From Rickettsia endosymbiont of Ixodes persulcatus (lineage in GTDB: Bacteria; Pseudomonadota; Alphaproteobacteria; Rickettsiales; Rickettsiaceae): a stretch of 30,564 bases of DNA. The DNA lies in assembly GCA_027293795.1 (NCBI GenBank), contig JAPYLE010000014.1, positions 1-30,564 of the forward strand. Direction: 5' to 3'. The first letter of the stretch is position 1, and each line of letters starts with the position of its first letter. The notes under the pieces are model-generated. The model was not told the origin of the DNA and did no database searches. It was given only the letters and a program-made list of their open reading frames with translations. The translations under genes and the position numbers were made by a program. This document shows positions 1-8,603 of this stretch, in pieces.

Positions 1-54
1 GGTCAGCCTACTTTAAAGATAGATAGTTTAACGGTAGGCGGTACAGCAACTTAG
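1..54 (+). CDS. C-terminal end of an upstream gene (partial)
   Basis: Frame 1 is open from the window edge to a TAG at 52-54 and gives 17 residues ending in TVGGTAT. The codons look ordinary, but 17 residues are too few to identify a protein. An inverted-repeat element begins right at the stop codon, which fits an insertion at the end of a gene. This could be a chance open frame. Confidence 0.35.
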   Translation, partial: GQPTLKIDSLTVGGTAT

Positions 55-196
55 AGCGTGTCTTCAATTGCACGATGATGGTCAAAAAGCGCCGTTTTTC
101 TGTGTTGTGTTACTCACATACGCCCAGTATGCTCCGTTACGCTACTCGAAAATCGACGCTTTTTGCCTCATCCTAGCACAATTGAAGGTACGCTCT
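53..196. repeat. Miniature inverted-repeat element
   Basis: The ends are long imperfect inverted repeats. The left arm begins AGAGCGTGTCTTCAATTG and continues to CAAAAAGCG near 97. The reverse complement of the right arm begins AGAGCGTACCTTCAATTG and also reaches CAAAAAGCG. About 60 bp of non-palindromic centre separates them. No ORF lies inside, so it resembles a MITE or a large REP-type dispersed repeat. Only one copy is visible here, so dispersal is inferred. Confidence 0.7.
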
Positions 197-228
197 TAGA
201 TTTGACTCCTAAAAAAGTATCCTCGATG

Positions 229-314
229 TTGTCAACGGCGTTAAAAATAACTCGAAAATGCTCATTGACTCTGTGTCAGCTTCGTTTTCCTCGTTATTTT
301 TGCCTTATTGACAA
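229..314. repeat. Second short inverted-repeat element
   Basis: The element is bounded by TTGTCAA at 229 and TTGACAA at 308-314. Matching inner arms follow (AAAAATAAC against GTTATTTTT, then GAAAA against TTTTC), giving a nested imperfect hairpin of about 86 bp. It sits 33 bp after the first element and has the same arm, GAAAA and centre layout, so the two may be related. No coding potential. Confidence 0.6.
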
Positions 315-335
315 TATCAATTACTACTTTATGAG
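308..335 (+). promoter_or_regulatory. Candidate sigma-70 promoter for msbA
   Basis: A perfect -35 hexamer TTGACA (308-313) is followed 16 bp later by TATGAG (330-335), which matches 4 of 6 -10 positions. Transcription would start near 342 and leave a leader of about 70 nt before msbA. The -35 box lies inside the right arm of the repeat element ending at 314. Confidence 0.4.
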
Positions 336-413
336 CTAAATCTACTAAAAAAACTTACCTTAGAGGGAGTCTTCAGTAGTACTATAACGATTAATTAACT
401 AATCTCATAACCT

Positions 414-2147
414 ATGACAGAATCTACATCCCACCTCCATACCTATCGTCGGTTATTAGCTTATGTAAAGCGTAATTGGGGTTGGTTTTTATTAGGAATA
501 TTAGGAACTATTTTTTTAGCGGCTACGGATGCGGGTCTTATTTGGTTTTTAAAACCTTTACTAAACAAAGGATTTGTTGCTAAGGATATGCACTTTATCC
601 GTTATTTACCTTTAATTTTAGTCATTGCTTTTGTTGTGCGGGGTTTTTCTAACTTTTCTTCGGGATATTGTTTAGCACGTGTTGCCAGAAGTACGGTGTT
701 GGAGATCCGGCAAGAGGTTTTGGATAAGTTGTTACGATTGCCGGCTACTTTTTATGATAGTACGACTTCTGGTCAATTACTCTCTGCGATTATTTACAAT
801 GTCGAGCAAATAGCGAATGCAAGTACTAATTCATTAATTACCCTCGTTCAAGAAAGTGCTTTTATTGTTGGTTTGGTTGTCATTATGTTAATGGCAAGTT
901 GGCAATTGAGCTTACTTTTTTTTATTGCTGTTCCTACTATGGTTTGGATTGCACGCTATTCCAGCCGACGTATGCGTGGATTAAATAAAGCCGTTCAAGA
1001 TTCAATGAGTGAATTAACCCAAGTAGCAGAAGAAGTAATAGATGGTTATAAAGTTATTCGTACTTTTGGTGGTGAAAAATATGAAACACAAAAATTTGCA
1101 GATTTATTAGGAAGAAATCGGTTTCGTGAATTAAAAGTGGTCGTGACTAATTCTTTAGCAAGCACAGCGGTTCAATTAATAGCTGGAGGAATTGTAGTGA
1201 TTACAATTTATCTGGCGACATCGCATTTAACACATATTACAGCGGGCGGTTTTGCTTCTATGGTCAGTGCGATGTTGTTATTATTAAAACCAATGCGGAA
1301 TTTAGCCGCAGTTAATAGCATTATTCAACGCGGTCTTGCGGCAGCGAATAGTATTTTCGGTTTATTAGATGAAAAACCAGAACGTGACGAAGGCACACAT
1401 ACTTTAATAACCGTCAAAGGCGCATTGGAATATAGAGACGTTAGTTTTGCTTACGTGTCCAATCAAGTTGTTTTACAAGGGATTAATTTTCAAGTTAACC
1501 CGGGGGAAACCGTTGCCTTAGTAGGACGTTCTGGCAGTGGAAAATCTACCTTAGTTAATCTCTTGCCGCGTTTTTACGACAATTACACAGGAAAAATTTT
1601 AATTGATGGTATTGATATTCGTGAATTAAAGCTTCACGATTTACGCAGTCAATTTGCATTAGTTTCGCAGCATGTTACTTTATTTAACGATACCATCGCA
1701 CATAACATTGCTTATGGACAATTAAGTAATGTCAGCGAGTCTATGATTGTGCGTGCAGCAAAAGCAGCGCATGCAATGGAGTTTATTCAGCAACTACCCG
1801 ATGGCCTTAACACTTTAATCGGCGAAAATGGTGTGTTACTATCAGGAGGTCAAAGGCAACGGATTGCAATTGCACGCGCTTTACTAAAAAATGCACCATT
1901 TTTAATTTTAGACGAAGCGACTTCCGCCTTAGATACCGAAGCAGAGCGACATATACAAGCGGCATTAGAGGAACTTATGCACAATCGCACCACTTTAGTT
2001 ATCGCCCATCGACTTTCTACTGTAGAAAAAGCCAGCAAAATTTTAGTTTTAGATGCAGGTTGTATTGTTGAAACAGGAACGCATCAAGAATTACTCGAAA
2101 AAAATGGCTATTACGCCAAGTTGTATAGCATGCAGTTTGCTGTTTAG
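414..2147 (+). CDS. msbA: Lipid A export ABC transporter MsbA
   Basis: This is an inner-membrane half-transporter that would flip lipid A-core from the cytoplasmic to the periplasmic leaflet, fuelled by ATP. The 577 residues match the usual MsbA length (about 580). The N-terminal half is a six-helix ABC exporter domain (about 20-310), with clear hydrophobic segments near 23-45, 60-78, 145-180 and 250-292. The C-terminal ATPase has Walker A GRSGSGKST (371-379), signature LSGGQ (476-480), Walker B ending LILD-E (497-501) and the H-loop in VIAHRLST. The ATG at 414 has no strong Shine-Dalgarno sequence, and an in-frame TAA lies just upstream, so no longer start is likely. It stands apart from the following sugar operon by 350 bp but serves the same envelope pathway. 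Family assignment is very likely; a closely related lipid exporter is the only alternative. Confidence 0.93.
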   Translation: MTESTSHLHTYRRLLAYVKRNWGWFLLGILGTIFLAATDAGLIWFLKPLLNKGFVAKDMHFIRYLPLILVIAFVVRGFSNFSSGYCLARVARSTVLEIRQEVLDKLLRLPATFYDSTTSGQLLSAIIYNVEQIANASTNSLITLVQESAFIVGLVVIMLMASWQLSLLFFIAVPTMVWIARYSSRRMRGLNKAVQDSMSELTQVAEEVIDGYKVIRTFGGEKYETQKFADLLGRNRFRELKVVVTNSLASTAVQLIAGGIVVITIYLATSHLTHITAGGFASMVSAMLLLLKPMRNLAAVNSIIQRGLAAANSIFGLLDEKPERDEGTHTLITVKGALEYRDVSFAYVSNQVVLQGINFQVNPGETVALVGRSGSGKSTLVNLLPRFYDNYTGKILIDGIDIRELKLHDLRSQFALVSQHVTLFNDTIAHNIAYGQLSNVSESMIVRAAKAAHAMEFIQQLPDGLNTLIGENGVLLSGGQRQRIAIARALLKNAPFLILDEATSALDTEAERHIQAALEELMHNRTTLVIAHRLSTVEKASKILVLDAGCIVETGTHQELLEKNGYYAKLYSMQFAV

Positions 2148-2497
2148 CGATTATTTATATAAAAAATATTATAAAATTTGTAATGGTTCTACTTGTTTTT
2201 TGAGATATCGTAGAGGTACCTATAAAAAAGGTATAATATTTCACTATTATTCCTGTCCGAATTGTTACTTCTCTTTTGCCTGCGATCCTTGACTTGAGTA
2301 TGAAAAAAATTATTCACAAGGATTTCATAGTATTATTAAATTTAAAAACTTTAAAAATTTACGACGTCGCTCTGTGTTTAGTTACTTAATATATTTCTTG
2401 GTCTAATTTATAGACTAATTGATAAAAAGTTTAGGTTCAATAATTATCCTATTGAAATAGAGATTTGAATAAAATTAATTATTTTTACTATTAAATA
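2148..2497. other. 350-bp AT-rich intergenic region
   Basis: I see no gene here. A 79-codon frame that starts inside msbA and ends at 2292 looks like a shadow. A small inverted repeat GTCTA-ATTTA-TAGAC sits at 2401-2415. Weak promoter-like pairs exist, for example TTGACT at 2289 with TATTCA at 2311, and TTGATA at 2419 with an AT-rich -10 region near 2441. One of them probably drives the operon that begins at 2498, but none is convincing. No clear Rho-independent terminator follows msbA. Confidence 0.5.
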
Positions 2498-3481
2498 ATG
2501 AATTTACTTGTACAAGTATCGGCGGTAGTGCCTGTATATAATGAGGAAAATAATATTATTCCTTTTTTAGAGCGTATTGAGTTTGTTTTGGGAAATATGA
2601 AATTAAGTTATGAAATTATTTTTTGTCTAGATCCATCATTGGATACTAGTGAGAAAGTGATTCGCAAACAAATTGAACGTAATCCAAATATTAAATTATT
2701 GTTATTCTCTAGAAAGTTTGGGCAACCTGCAGCCACTATGGCAGGTATTTTGTATTGTAAGGGAGAAACTTGTGTGGTTATAGACGTGGACCTTCAAGAT
2801 CCCCCTGAGACGATACGAAGTTTATATAATAAATTGCAAGAAGGATATGACGTTGTTTATGCGACCCGATGTTCTCGTCGTGGGGAAACAAAAATTAAAA
2901 AATTGATAAGCTATATTGGCTATAAATTGATTAACAAGCTCAGTGAAGTAGAAATACCTGCTAACACGGGCGATTTTCGCATTATGACGCGCCGCATAAT
3001 TGAAGAATTACGATGCTTAAATGAGTCACATGGATTTCTACGTGGATTGATTGCTTATGTTGGATTTCGCCAAACCTTTATTACATATGAAAGAGATTCT
3101 CGTTTTGCTGGAAAAGGGAAGTACAATAGATTTACAGGCTCAATCAAAATAGGTTTAAATGGTTTAATTAGTTTTAGTAGTCGCCCTTTACAGTGGATGG
3201 CTTTTATCGGAGCTTTTATGGCTGTGTTGAGTTTTTTGTTAGGCGCATGGTATGTATTTCAAAAATTATTCCACGTTGCTTTGACTCCAGGATTATCGAC
3301 GACAATATTAGTTATAACTTTTTTTTCCGGTATTCAATTGTTATCTTTAGGTTTAATGGGTGAATATATCAGTCGTATCTATGACCAAGTAAAAAACCGT
3401 CCACTCTATATTATTGATAAAATTATAGAAAATAATAAGGTTATAAATTGTGAGCGCTTGCTGGAAAAAACTAATAGTTAG
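2498..3481 (+). CDS. GT2 glycosyltransferase, ArnC/GtrB/DPM1-like
   Basis: A membrane-anchored family 2 glycosyltransferase, likely moving a sugar from a nucleotide donor to polyprenyl phosphate at the inner-membrane cytoplasmic face. The GT-A domain opens with VVPVYNEENN (about 10-19) and carries the metal-binding DVDLQDPPE block (96-104) and a GDFRIM acceptor motif. Two C-terminal transmembrane helices (about 225-250 and 262-290) are followed by EYISRIYDQVKNRPLYI, the usual tail of ArnC/GtrB proteins. Length (327) is typical. The second nucleotide-binding segment reads CLDPSLDTS where relatives usually have a VDDGSxD-like motif. The start has no evident Shine-Dalgarno sequence. It is the first gene of a co-directional operon. 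Donor and acceptor cannot be told from sequence. Confidence 0.85.
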   Translation: MNLLVQVSAVVPVYNEENNIIPFLERIEFVLGNMKLSYEIIFCLDPSLDTSEKVIRKQIERNPNIKLLLFSRKFGQPAATMAGILYCKGETCVVIDVDLQDPPETIRSLYNKLQEGYDVVYATRCSRRGETKIKKLISYIGYKLINKLSEVEIPANTGDFRIMTRRIIEELRCLNESHGFLRGLIAYVGFRQTFITYERDSRFAGKGKYNRFTGSIKIGLNGLISFSSRPLQWMAFIGAFMAVLSFLLGAWYVFQKLFHVALTPGLSTTILVITFFSGIQLLSLGLMGEYISRIYDQVKNRPLYIIDKIIENNKVINCERLLEKTNS

Positions 3482-3508
3482 CTAGGATTAATTTTTAAAG
3501 GATGTTTT

Positions 3509-4468
3509 GTGCGTTATTTTGTAACGGGATGCGCGGGGTTTATTGCTAGTCACTTAGTCGATAGGTTGTTGGAGTTAGGTCATGAGGTTATTGGGTATGA
3601 TAATTTTTCTACAGGTTTTTTAGAGTTTCTAGAACAAGCAAAAAAAAATTCAAACTTTACGTTAATTAAAGGGGATTTGTTAGATTCAGAAAATTTAACA
3701 AAAAATTTGCAACCTAATTGCCAATCAGTATTTCATTTTGCGGCTAATGCCGATATAAAGCTAGGAACTAAACATCCGGGTAAAGATTTAAAACAGAATA
3801 CGTTGGCAACGTTTAATATTCTAGAAGCCATGCGCCAAAAGGAAATAAAACGTATCATTTTTGCATCCACAGGTTCTGTCTATGGCGAAGCTAAGCAGAT
3901 TCCCACACCCGAAAGCGCTATCTTTCCTATTCAAACTTCTCTTTATGCAGCTTCAAAATTGGCGGCGGAGGCTTTAATTCAGGCTTATGCGGAGGCATTT
4001 AATATGCAAGCCACTATTTTTCGCTTTGTATCCATTCTAGGTGAACGGTATAGTCATGGCCATATATTTGATTTTTATAAACAGTTATTAAAGGATCCTA
4101 AAAAATTGCAGGTCTTGGGTGATGGTAGGCAGTGCAAATCTTATTTATATATACAAGATTGTATCGATGGAATTTTACTTGTTTTAGAGAAAGCCAATGA
4201 AAAGGTTAATATTTTTAATTTGGGAACGGATGCTACGTGCCAAGTCAATGATTCGATTAAATGTATTACTGAGGGCTTGAGATTATCACCTGATTTACAC
4301 TATTCCGGGGGACGGCGAGGTTGGATTGGAGACAATCCTTTTATTCATTTAGATATTAGTAAAATCTCTAAATTAGGTTGGAAGCCAAAATTAAGTATTT
4401 TAGAAAGTATTGCTAGGACTGTAAATTATTTAAAACAAAACCCCTGGATTATAGGAGTTAGAGTATGA
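3509..4468 (+). CDS. NAD-dependent nucleotide-sugar epimerase/dehydratase
   Basis: An extended-SDR enzyme of the UDP-glucose 4-epimerase type, expected to act on a nucleotide sugar in the cytoplasm. The N-terminal Rossmann motif reads TGCAGFIASH (6-15), a variant of TGGAGFIGSH with the third glycine replaced by Ala. The catalytic region has STGSVYGE (121-128) and YAASK (147-151), giving the Ser, Tyr and Lys expected for catalysis. At 319 residues it has normal length. The start is GTG at 3509 with AAAGGA about 7 bases upstream; no better in-frame ATG is near. The stop overlaps the next start by 4 bases (ATGA), so translation is probably coupled to the dehydrogenase-like protein. Substrate unknown; a UDP-hexose 4-epimerase is the simplest guess. 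Confidence 0.85.
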   Translation: MRYFVTGCAGFIASHLVDRLLELGHEVIGYDNFSTGFLEFLEQAKKNSNFTLIKGDLLDSENLTKNLQPNCQSVFHFAANADIKLGTKHPGKDLKQNTLATFNILEAMRQKEIKRIIFASTGSVYGEAKQIPTPESAIFPIQTSLYAASKLAAEALIQAYAEAFNMQATIFRFVSILGERYSHGHIFDFYKQLLKDPKKLQVLGDGRQCKSYLYIQDCIDGILLVLEKANEKVNIFNLGTDATCQVNDSIKCITEGLRLSPDLHYSGGRRGWIGDNPFIHLDISKISKLGWKPKLSILESIARTVNYLKQNPWIIGVRV

Positions 4469-5757
4469 AAGTTGCTGTGATAGGTTTATGGCATCTTGGT
4501 TGTGTGACAGCGGCTTGTTTAGCCAAGTTAGGTCATTCGGTAGTTGCCTATGATGAAGATATTTCTCGTATCGTTGATTTAAATAATTGTAGAATTCCTA
4601 TTGATGAACCTAATCTTGTTGAATACATAAATATAGGAAAGCAGGCTAATAGGTTAGGTTTTACTCATGATCCGGCCGATATAAGTGATGTAGAGGTTAT
4701 TTGGGTTACTTATGACACGCCTATTGATGATAGGGGGCGTGCTGATGTAGAAGCAATTAAAAGCCGATTAATTCAATTGTTTCCTTATTTTAAGCAGAAT
4801 GCACTAGTAATTATTTCTTCGCAAATCCCTGTAGGTACAACCCAAGCAATAATTACCATTTTTAATGGGATTTACCCAGGAAAAGAAGTGGAGTTTGTTT
4901 ACTCACCAGAAAATCTACGCCTAGGACAGGCAGTAGCGTTATTTGTTCAGCCTGATCGTATTATTATGGGTATATCCTCTGAAAAGGTTAAAAAGCCTAT
5001 AGAAGCATTATTACAACCAATGCTCGATAAATTAATTTGGATGACAATTAAGTCAGCTGAAATGACTAAGCATGCTATCAACACTTTTTTAGCAACTTCC
5101 ATTGTTTTCATTAATGAATTGGCGTTATTGTGTGAACAATTAAATATAGATGTTAAAGCAGTAGAAATAGGGTTAAAAACAGATAGGCGCATAGGGGAAC
5201 AGGCCTATTTGTCATCTGGCAATGCATTTTCCGGAGTCACATTGGGTAGAGATATTAATTACTTACTTAAATTGGGCCAAAATTGTCAATTACCTATGGA
5301 CTTAATAAAAACGGTTTTATTGAGTAATAAAAATCATATTAGCTGGATTCAGAGAAAACTAAATGAAAAATTGAAGAAATTAGCTGGAAAAAAGATTGCT
5401 ATTTTAGGGTTAGGGTATAAGCCTGGTATAAACTGTTTGGAGAATTCTTTAATGGTTAATATGAGTAAATGGCTACATCAAAGTGGCGCTATTATTCGCG
5501 CCTATGATCCGGCGATAAAAAGTTTAGATGCCGATTTAGAGCTTATTATTGACTTACAAAAAAACCTGACTTCTGCACTGGATGGAGCTGATGCTATAGT
5601 GATAGGTGCCGCTTGGCCAGAGCTTATTAATAGCAATGAAAAACAATTAATAAAGGAAATACAACAAGCTTACGTATTGGATAGCAATGGTTTTTTAAGT
5701 AAACAATTAGAAGGCAAGAAATGTATTGATTACTATAGAGTAGGGATATCTAGCTAA
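4465..5757 (+). CDS. UDP-glucose/GDP-mannose dehydrogenase-like protein lacking the catalytic Cys
   Basis: The 430 residues have the three-part layout of nucleotide-sugar dehydrogenases: an NAD-binding domain (VIGLWHLGCVTAA at 5-17), a central dimerisation helix region, and a C-terminal sugar-nucleotide domain with ILGLGYKPG. Glu149 (SPENLR), Lys202 and Asn206 (TKHAINTF) of the family active site are present. The motif that normally reads GFGGSCxPKD is FSGVTLGRD (255-263), so the catalytic Cys aligns with Thr259 and the PKD lysine is Arg. Two-step oxidation to a uronic acid needs that Cys in characterised enzymes. This protein may stop at an aldehyde, perform a different redox step or use another substrate. 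Both ends overlap their neighbours. Family assignment is firm; activity is open. Confidence 0.85.
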   Translation: MKVAVIGLWHLGCVTAACLAKLGHSVVAYDEDISRIVDLNNCRIPIDEPNLVEYINIGKQANRLGFTHDPADISDVEVIWVTYDTPIDDRGRADVEAIKSRLIQLFPYFKQNALVIISSQIPVGTTQAIITIFNGIYPGKEVEFVYSPENLRLGQAVALFVQPDRIIMGISSEKVKKPIEALLQPMLDKLIWMTIKSAEMTKHAINTFLATSIVFINELALLCEQLNIDVKAVEIGLKTDRRIGEQAYLSSGNAFSGVTLGRDINYLLKLGQNCQLPMDLIKTVLLSNKNHISWIQRKLNEKLKKLAGKKIAILGLGYKPGINCLENSLMVNMSKWLHQSGAIIRAYDPAIKSLDADLELIIDLQKNLTSALDGADAIVIGAAWPELINSNEKQLIKEIQQAYVLDSNGFLSKQLEGKKCIDYYRVGISS

Positions 5758-6626
5758 TGAAATTACTGAATAAAAAAGCAATCATTAGTGGTGCTAGCCA
5801 AGGTTTAGGTGCAACAATAGCCGATTTTTTTGTTAAAGAAGGTGCTAGTGTTGTTATTTGCGCTCGAGATAAAAAATTACTTTTTGAGAAGAAAGTTAAA
5901 TTACAATCTATAGCGCCGAATGAAGTGAAAGTTGTTGCAGTGGTTGTGGATGTTTCTTCTCCTAAAGAAGTTAAGCAATTGTGTGAAGTAGCCGAAATAG
6001 AGTTAGGTGGTTTAGATATTTTAGTAGCCAATGCAGGTGTTTATGGGCCAAAGGGTTGCTTTGAAACCAATGATTGGGAGGAATGGAATCGGACTATTGA
6101 TATTAATTTAAAGGGAACTGCTCTGCAATGTCGTGCCGTCGTTCCTTTATTTAAAAAGCAAAAACAAGGAAAAATAATTTTGATTGCTGGCGGTGGTGCA
6201 ACGAAGCCTATGCCAAATTTCAGTGCCTATGCGGCTTCTAAAGCTGGAATTATTCGTTTTTCTGAAACCTTAGCCCAAGAACTTTCTCCGTTTAATATTA
6301 ATGTGACGGCAATCTCTCCAGGTGCACTAAACACACGTATGTTAGAGGAAGTATTAAGTATCGGTCCAGAAATTGTCGGTGAAAAGTTTTACCAGCAGGC
6401 TATCCGGCAGAAGGAAAAAGGGGGAGATTCTTTAGAGTTAGCTGCAAAGCTATGTGTTTATCTCGCATCGGAAACGAATGGTATTACTGGTAAATTAATC
6501 AGTGCCATTTGGGATCCTTGGGAAAAGTTTCATAAATACTATGAGGAAATAATAAATACCGATATCTATACTTTACGTAGAATTGTACCAGAGGATCGAG
6601 AAATTAATTGGGAATCTTCTAAATGA
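5757..6626 (+). CDS. Short-chain dehydrogenase/reductase (SDR)
   Basis: A classical SDR of 289 residues with cofactor motif GASQGLG (12-18), NAG (92-94), and YAASK (158-162) holding catalytic Tyr158 and Lys162. The position usually occupied by the catalytic Ser, about 13 residues before Tyr, falls in an AGGG stretch, so that Ser seems absent or shifted. It is longer than the 250-residue SDR norm owing to a C-terminal extension of about 45 residues after the last Rossmann element. The ATG shares one base with the preceding TAA, and the end overlaps the next ATG by 4 bases. It sits among sugar enzymes and next to a Gfo/Idh oxidoreductase, so a keto-sugar or cyclitol reductase role is plausible but inferred. 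Confidence 0.85.
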   Translation: MKLLNKKAIISGASQGLGATIADFFVKEGASVVICARDKKLLFEKKVKLQSIAPNEVKVVAVVVDVSSPKEVKQLCEVAEIELGGLDILVANAGVYGPKGCFETNDWEEWNRTIDINLKGTALQCRAVVPLFKKQKQGKIILIAGGGATKPMPNFSAYAASKAGIIRFSETLAQELSPFNINVTAISPGALNTRMLEEVLSIGPEIVGEKFYQQAIRQKEKGGDSLELAAKLCVYLASETNGITGKLISAIWDPWEKFHKYYEEIINTDIYTLRRIVPEDREINWESSK

Positions 6627-7612
6627 AGGTGGCTATCATTGGTTGTGGTTTGATTGGCAATAAAAGAGCGAAGAATTTAAAAGATTGTTCTTTACTATTT
6701 TGTGCAGATAAGGATTTTGAGCGAGCAAAAGCCTTAGCGGCTTGGAATAGTGGTTGCCTAGCCGTTCGGGATTGGTGTGAGATTTTATACAAACCAGAAG
6801 TTGAAATTATTATTATCGCGACAACACATGATATGTTGGCAGAAATTACCCTGGCGGCAGTTAGAGCGGGTAAACATGTGTTAGTTGAAAAACCAGCGGC
6901 GCGTTTTAGTAATGAATTAGAGCCTATTCTTAAAGTAATGGAAGGATTTAGTACATTAGTGAGAGTAGGTTTTAATCATCGTTACCATAAAGCGTTTCGT
7001 AAAGCCTATGCTTTATATCAATCGGGTCAGTTAGGTGAGCTTATGTTTATTAGAGGCCGTTATGGACATGGAGGCAGAATTAATTATTCTAAAGAATGGC
7101 GAGCTGATCCGCGTATATCGGGAGGAGGTGAGCTGATTGATCAAGGTATGCATTTAATTGATCTTTCACGATGGTTTTTAGGGGAATTTACCGAAGTAGA
7201 TGGTTTCGCCCATACCTACTATTGGGATATGCCAGTAGATGATAATGGTTTTATGTTATTGAAAACCGCAACTAAAAAATCTGCTTTTTTACAGGCGAGT
7301 TGCACGGAATGGAAAAATTTATTTTCTTTTGAGATATATGGAAAGAAGGCAAAACTTGAAATTCAGGGACTAGGAGGAAGTTATGGGCTTGAGCGTCTTA
7401 TATACTATAAAAACTTACCGGAAATGGGGCCGCCAGAAACAGAAATTTGGGAGTTTCCAATGCAGGATGATTCATGGGAAGTAGAATTTAAATGCTTTGT
7501 AGAAGACATTAAAAAAAATCGTTCTTCGGGTCCAGATTTAAATGATGCTTATGCGGCACTCAATATCGTAAAAAAAATAGCGCAAGGATCTGGCTATGAT
7601 TATTACCCGTAG
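6623..7612 (+). CDS. Gfo/Idh/MocA family oxidoreductase
   Basis: A 329-residue NAD(P)-dependent oxidoreductase of the glucose-fructose oxidoreductase and inositol dehydrogenase family. The N-terminal Rossmann motif is IIGCGLIGNKRA (5-16). The hallmark EKPAA motif, with the catalytic-site lysine, lies near 90-94. The C-terminal alpha/beta domain has NHRYHKAF and GGGELIDQGMHLIDL, which carries the active-site Asp/His pair. Such enzymes oxidise or reduce sugars at C3 or C4 in several nucleotide-sugar pathways. Start by ATGA overlap with the SDR; end overlaps the kinase gene by 17 bases. With the SDR and the dehydrogenase-like protein it probably forms one sugar-modifying sub-pathway. Substrate not determinable. 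Confidence 0.88.
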   Translation: MKVAIIGCGLIGNKRAKNLKDCSLLFCADKDFERAKALAAWNSGCLAVRDWCEILYKPEVEIIIIATTHDMLAEITLAAVRAGKHVLVEKPAARFSNELEPILKVMEGFSTLVRVGFNHRYHKAFRKAYALYQSGQLGELMFIRGRYGHGGRINYSKEWRADPRISGGGELIDQGMHLIDLSRWFLGEFTEVDGFAHTYYWDMPVDDNGFMLLKTATKKSAFLQASCTEWKNLFSFEIYGKKAKLEIQGLGGSYGLERLIYYKNLPEMGPPETEIWEFPMQDDSWEVEFKCFVEDIKKNRSSGPDLNDAYAALNIVKKIAQGSGYDYYP

Positions 7613-8579
7613 TCCTTTACGTATTTCGTTAGGAGGTGGAGGAACCGATCTTCCTTCTTATTATTCAAATTATGGGGGGTTTTTAATAGCAGCGGCTATT
7701 GATAAATATGTATATATTACATTGCATCAAACGTTTGTTGAAGAGTTGATTATTAAATATTCCAGTTTGGAAAAAGTAAAAGATATTGATGCTATTCAAC
7801 ATCCTATTATTCGCGAGTCATTAAAATATATAGAAATTGAAGCGCCCCATTTGGAAATATCAAGTATGGCTGATATTCCTGCAGGTACAGGACTGGGCTC
7901 ATCAGGCAGTTTTACTACGGCCCTTTTAAAAAATCTGCATATGTTTAAAAAAAACTTGATTCACCCTAAAGAATTAGCTGAGCAAGCTTGCCATATAGAA
8001 TTAGAAAGGTTAGCTGAGCCCATTGGCAAACAAGATCAATATATTGCAGCTTACGGTGGTTTAACCTGTTTTGAATTTTTGCTGGATGGTTCTGTGAATG
8101 CTTTTCCTTTGAAAATAGATAAAGAAACACTTTATAGTTTAGAGGATAATCTGCTTTTATTTTTTACAGGTTATTCTCGCTCAGCATCGAGTCTGCTTAA
8201 AGAGCAAGATGATAAGACCAAAGATAAGGATCCGACAATGATTGAATATCTCCACTGTATTAAAAAATTAGGATGGGAAAGTAAAAAAGCCTTAGAATCT
8301 GGAAATCTAATAAAATTTTCTGAAGTAATGGATGAGCATTGGCATTATAAAAAGACCTGTTCGAAAAAAATGAGTAATGAAGAAATTAATCAATGGTATG
8401 AGTTAGCCATAGAAAATGGTGCACTAGGTGGGAAATTGATCGGCGCAGGGGGGGGTGGTTTTCTTATGTTTTATGCACGAGATAAGGTACAATTACGTCG
8501 CGCAATGCGTAAAGTCGGTCTGGAAGAAGTAAGATTTCGATTTGATTTTGAAGGGACAAAACTAATTACCCAGTCTTAA
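7596..8579 (+). CDS. hddA: D-glycero-D-manno-heptose 7-phosphate kinase-like GHMP kinase
   Basis: A GHMP-superfamily sugar kinase (327 residues) best matching HddA, which phosphorylates D-glycero-alpha-D-manno-heptose 7-phosphate at C1 on the way to GDP-heptose. Motif 1 is PLRISLGGGGTDLPSYY (7-23), motif 2 the ATP-binding loop IPAGTGLGSSGSF (94-106), and motif 3 KLIGAGGGGFLMF near the C-terminus. The start lies inside the previous gene (17-base overlap), with no need for a separate promoter. The neighbours are what the pathway needs: a nucleotidyltransferase immediately downstream and a GmhA-like isomerase three genes further. No GmhB-type phosphatase is visible in the window. Fucokinase-like GHMP kinases are related, but the neighbourhood favours heptose. 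Confidence 0.85.
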   Translation: MIITRSPLRISLGGGGTDLPSYYSNYGGFLIAAAIDKYVYITLHQTFVEELIIKYSSLEKVKDIDAIQHPIIRESLKYIEIEAPHLEISSMADIPAGTGLGSSGSFTTALLKNLHMFKKNLIHPKELAEQACHIELERLAEPIGKQDQYIAAYGGLTCFEFLLDGSVNAFPLKIDKETLYSLEDNLLLFFTGYSRSASSLLKEQDDKTKDKDPTMIEYLHCIKKLGWESKKALESGNLIKFSEVMDEHWHYKKTCSKKMSNEEINQWYELAIENGALGGKLIGAGGGGFLMFYARDKVQLRRAMRKVGLEEVRFRFDFEGTKLITQS

Positions 8580-8603
8580 TTTTTTTATGGGTTAGTTGAT
8601 ACT

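Noticed and set aside
1850..2038. Minus-strand 62-codon frame
   Set aside because: Lies entirely within the conserved ATPase domain of msbA; antisense shadow.
2053..2292. 79-codon plus-strand frame with several Cys after msbA
   Set aside because: It starts inside msbA in another frame, has no ribosome site and its Cys/Tyr-rich composition reflects AT-rich non-coding DNA.
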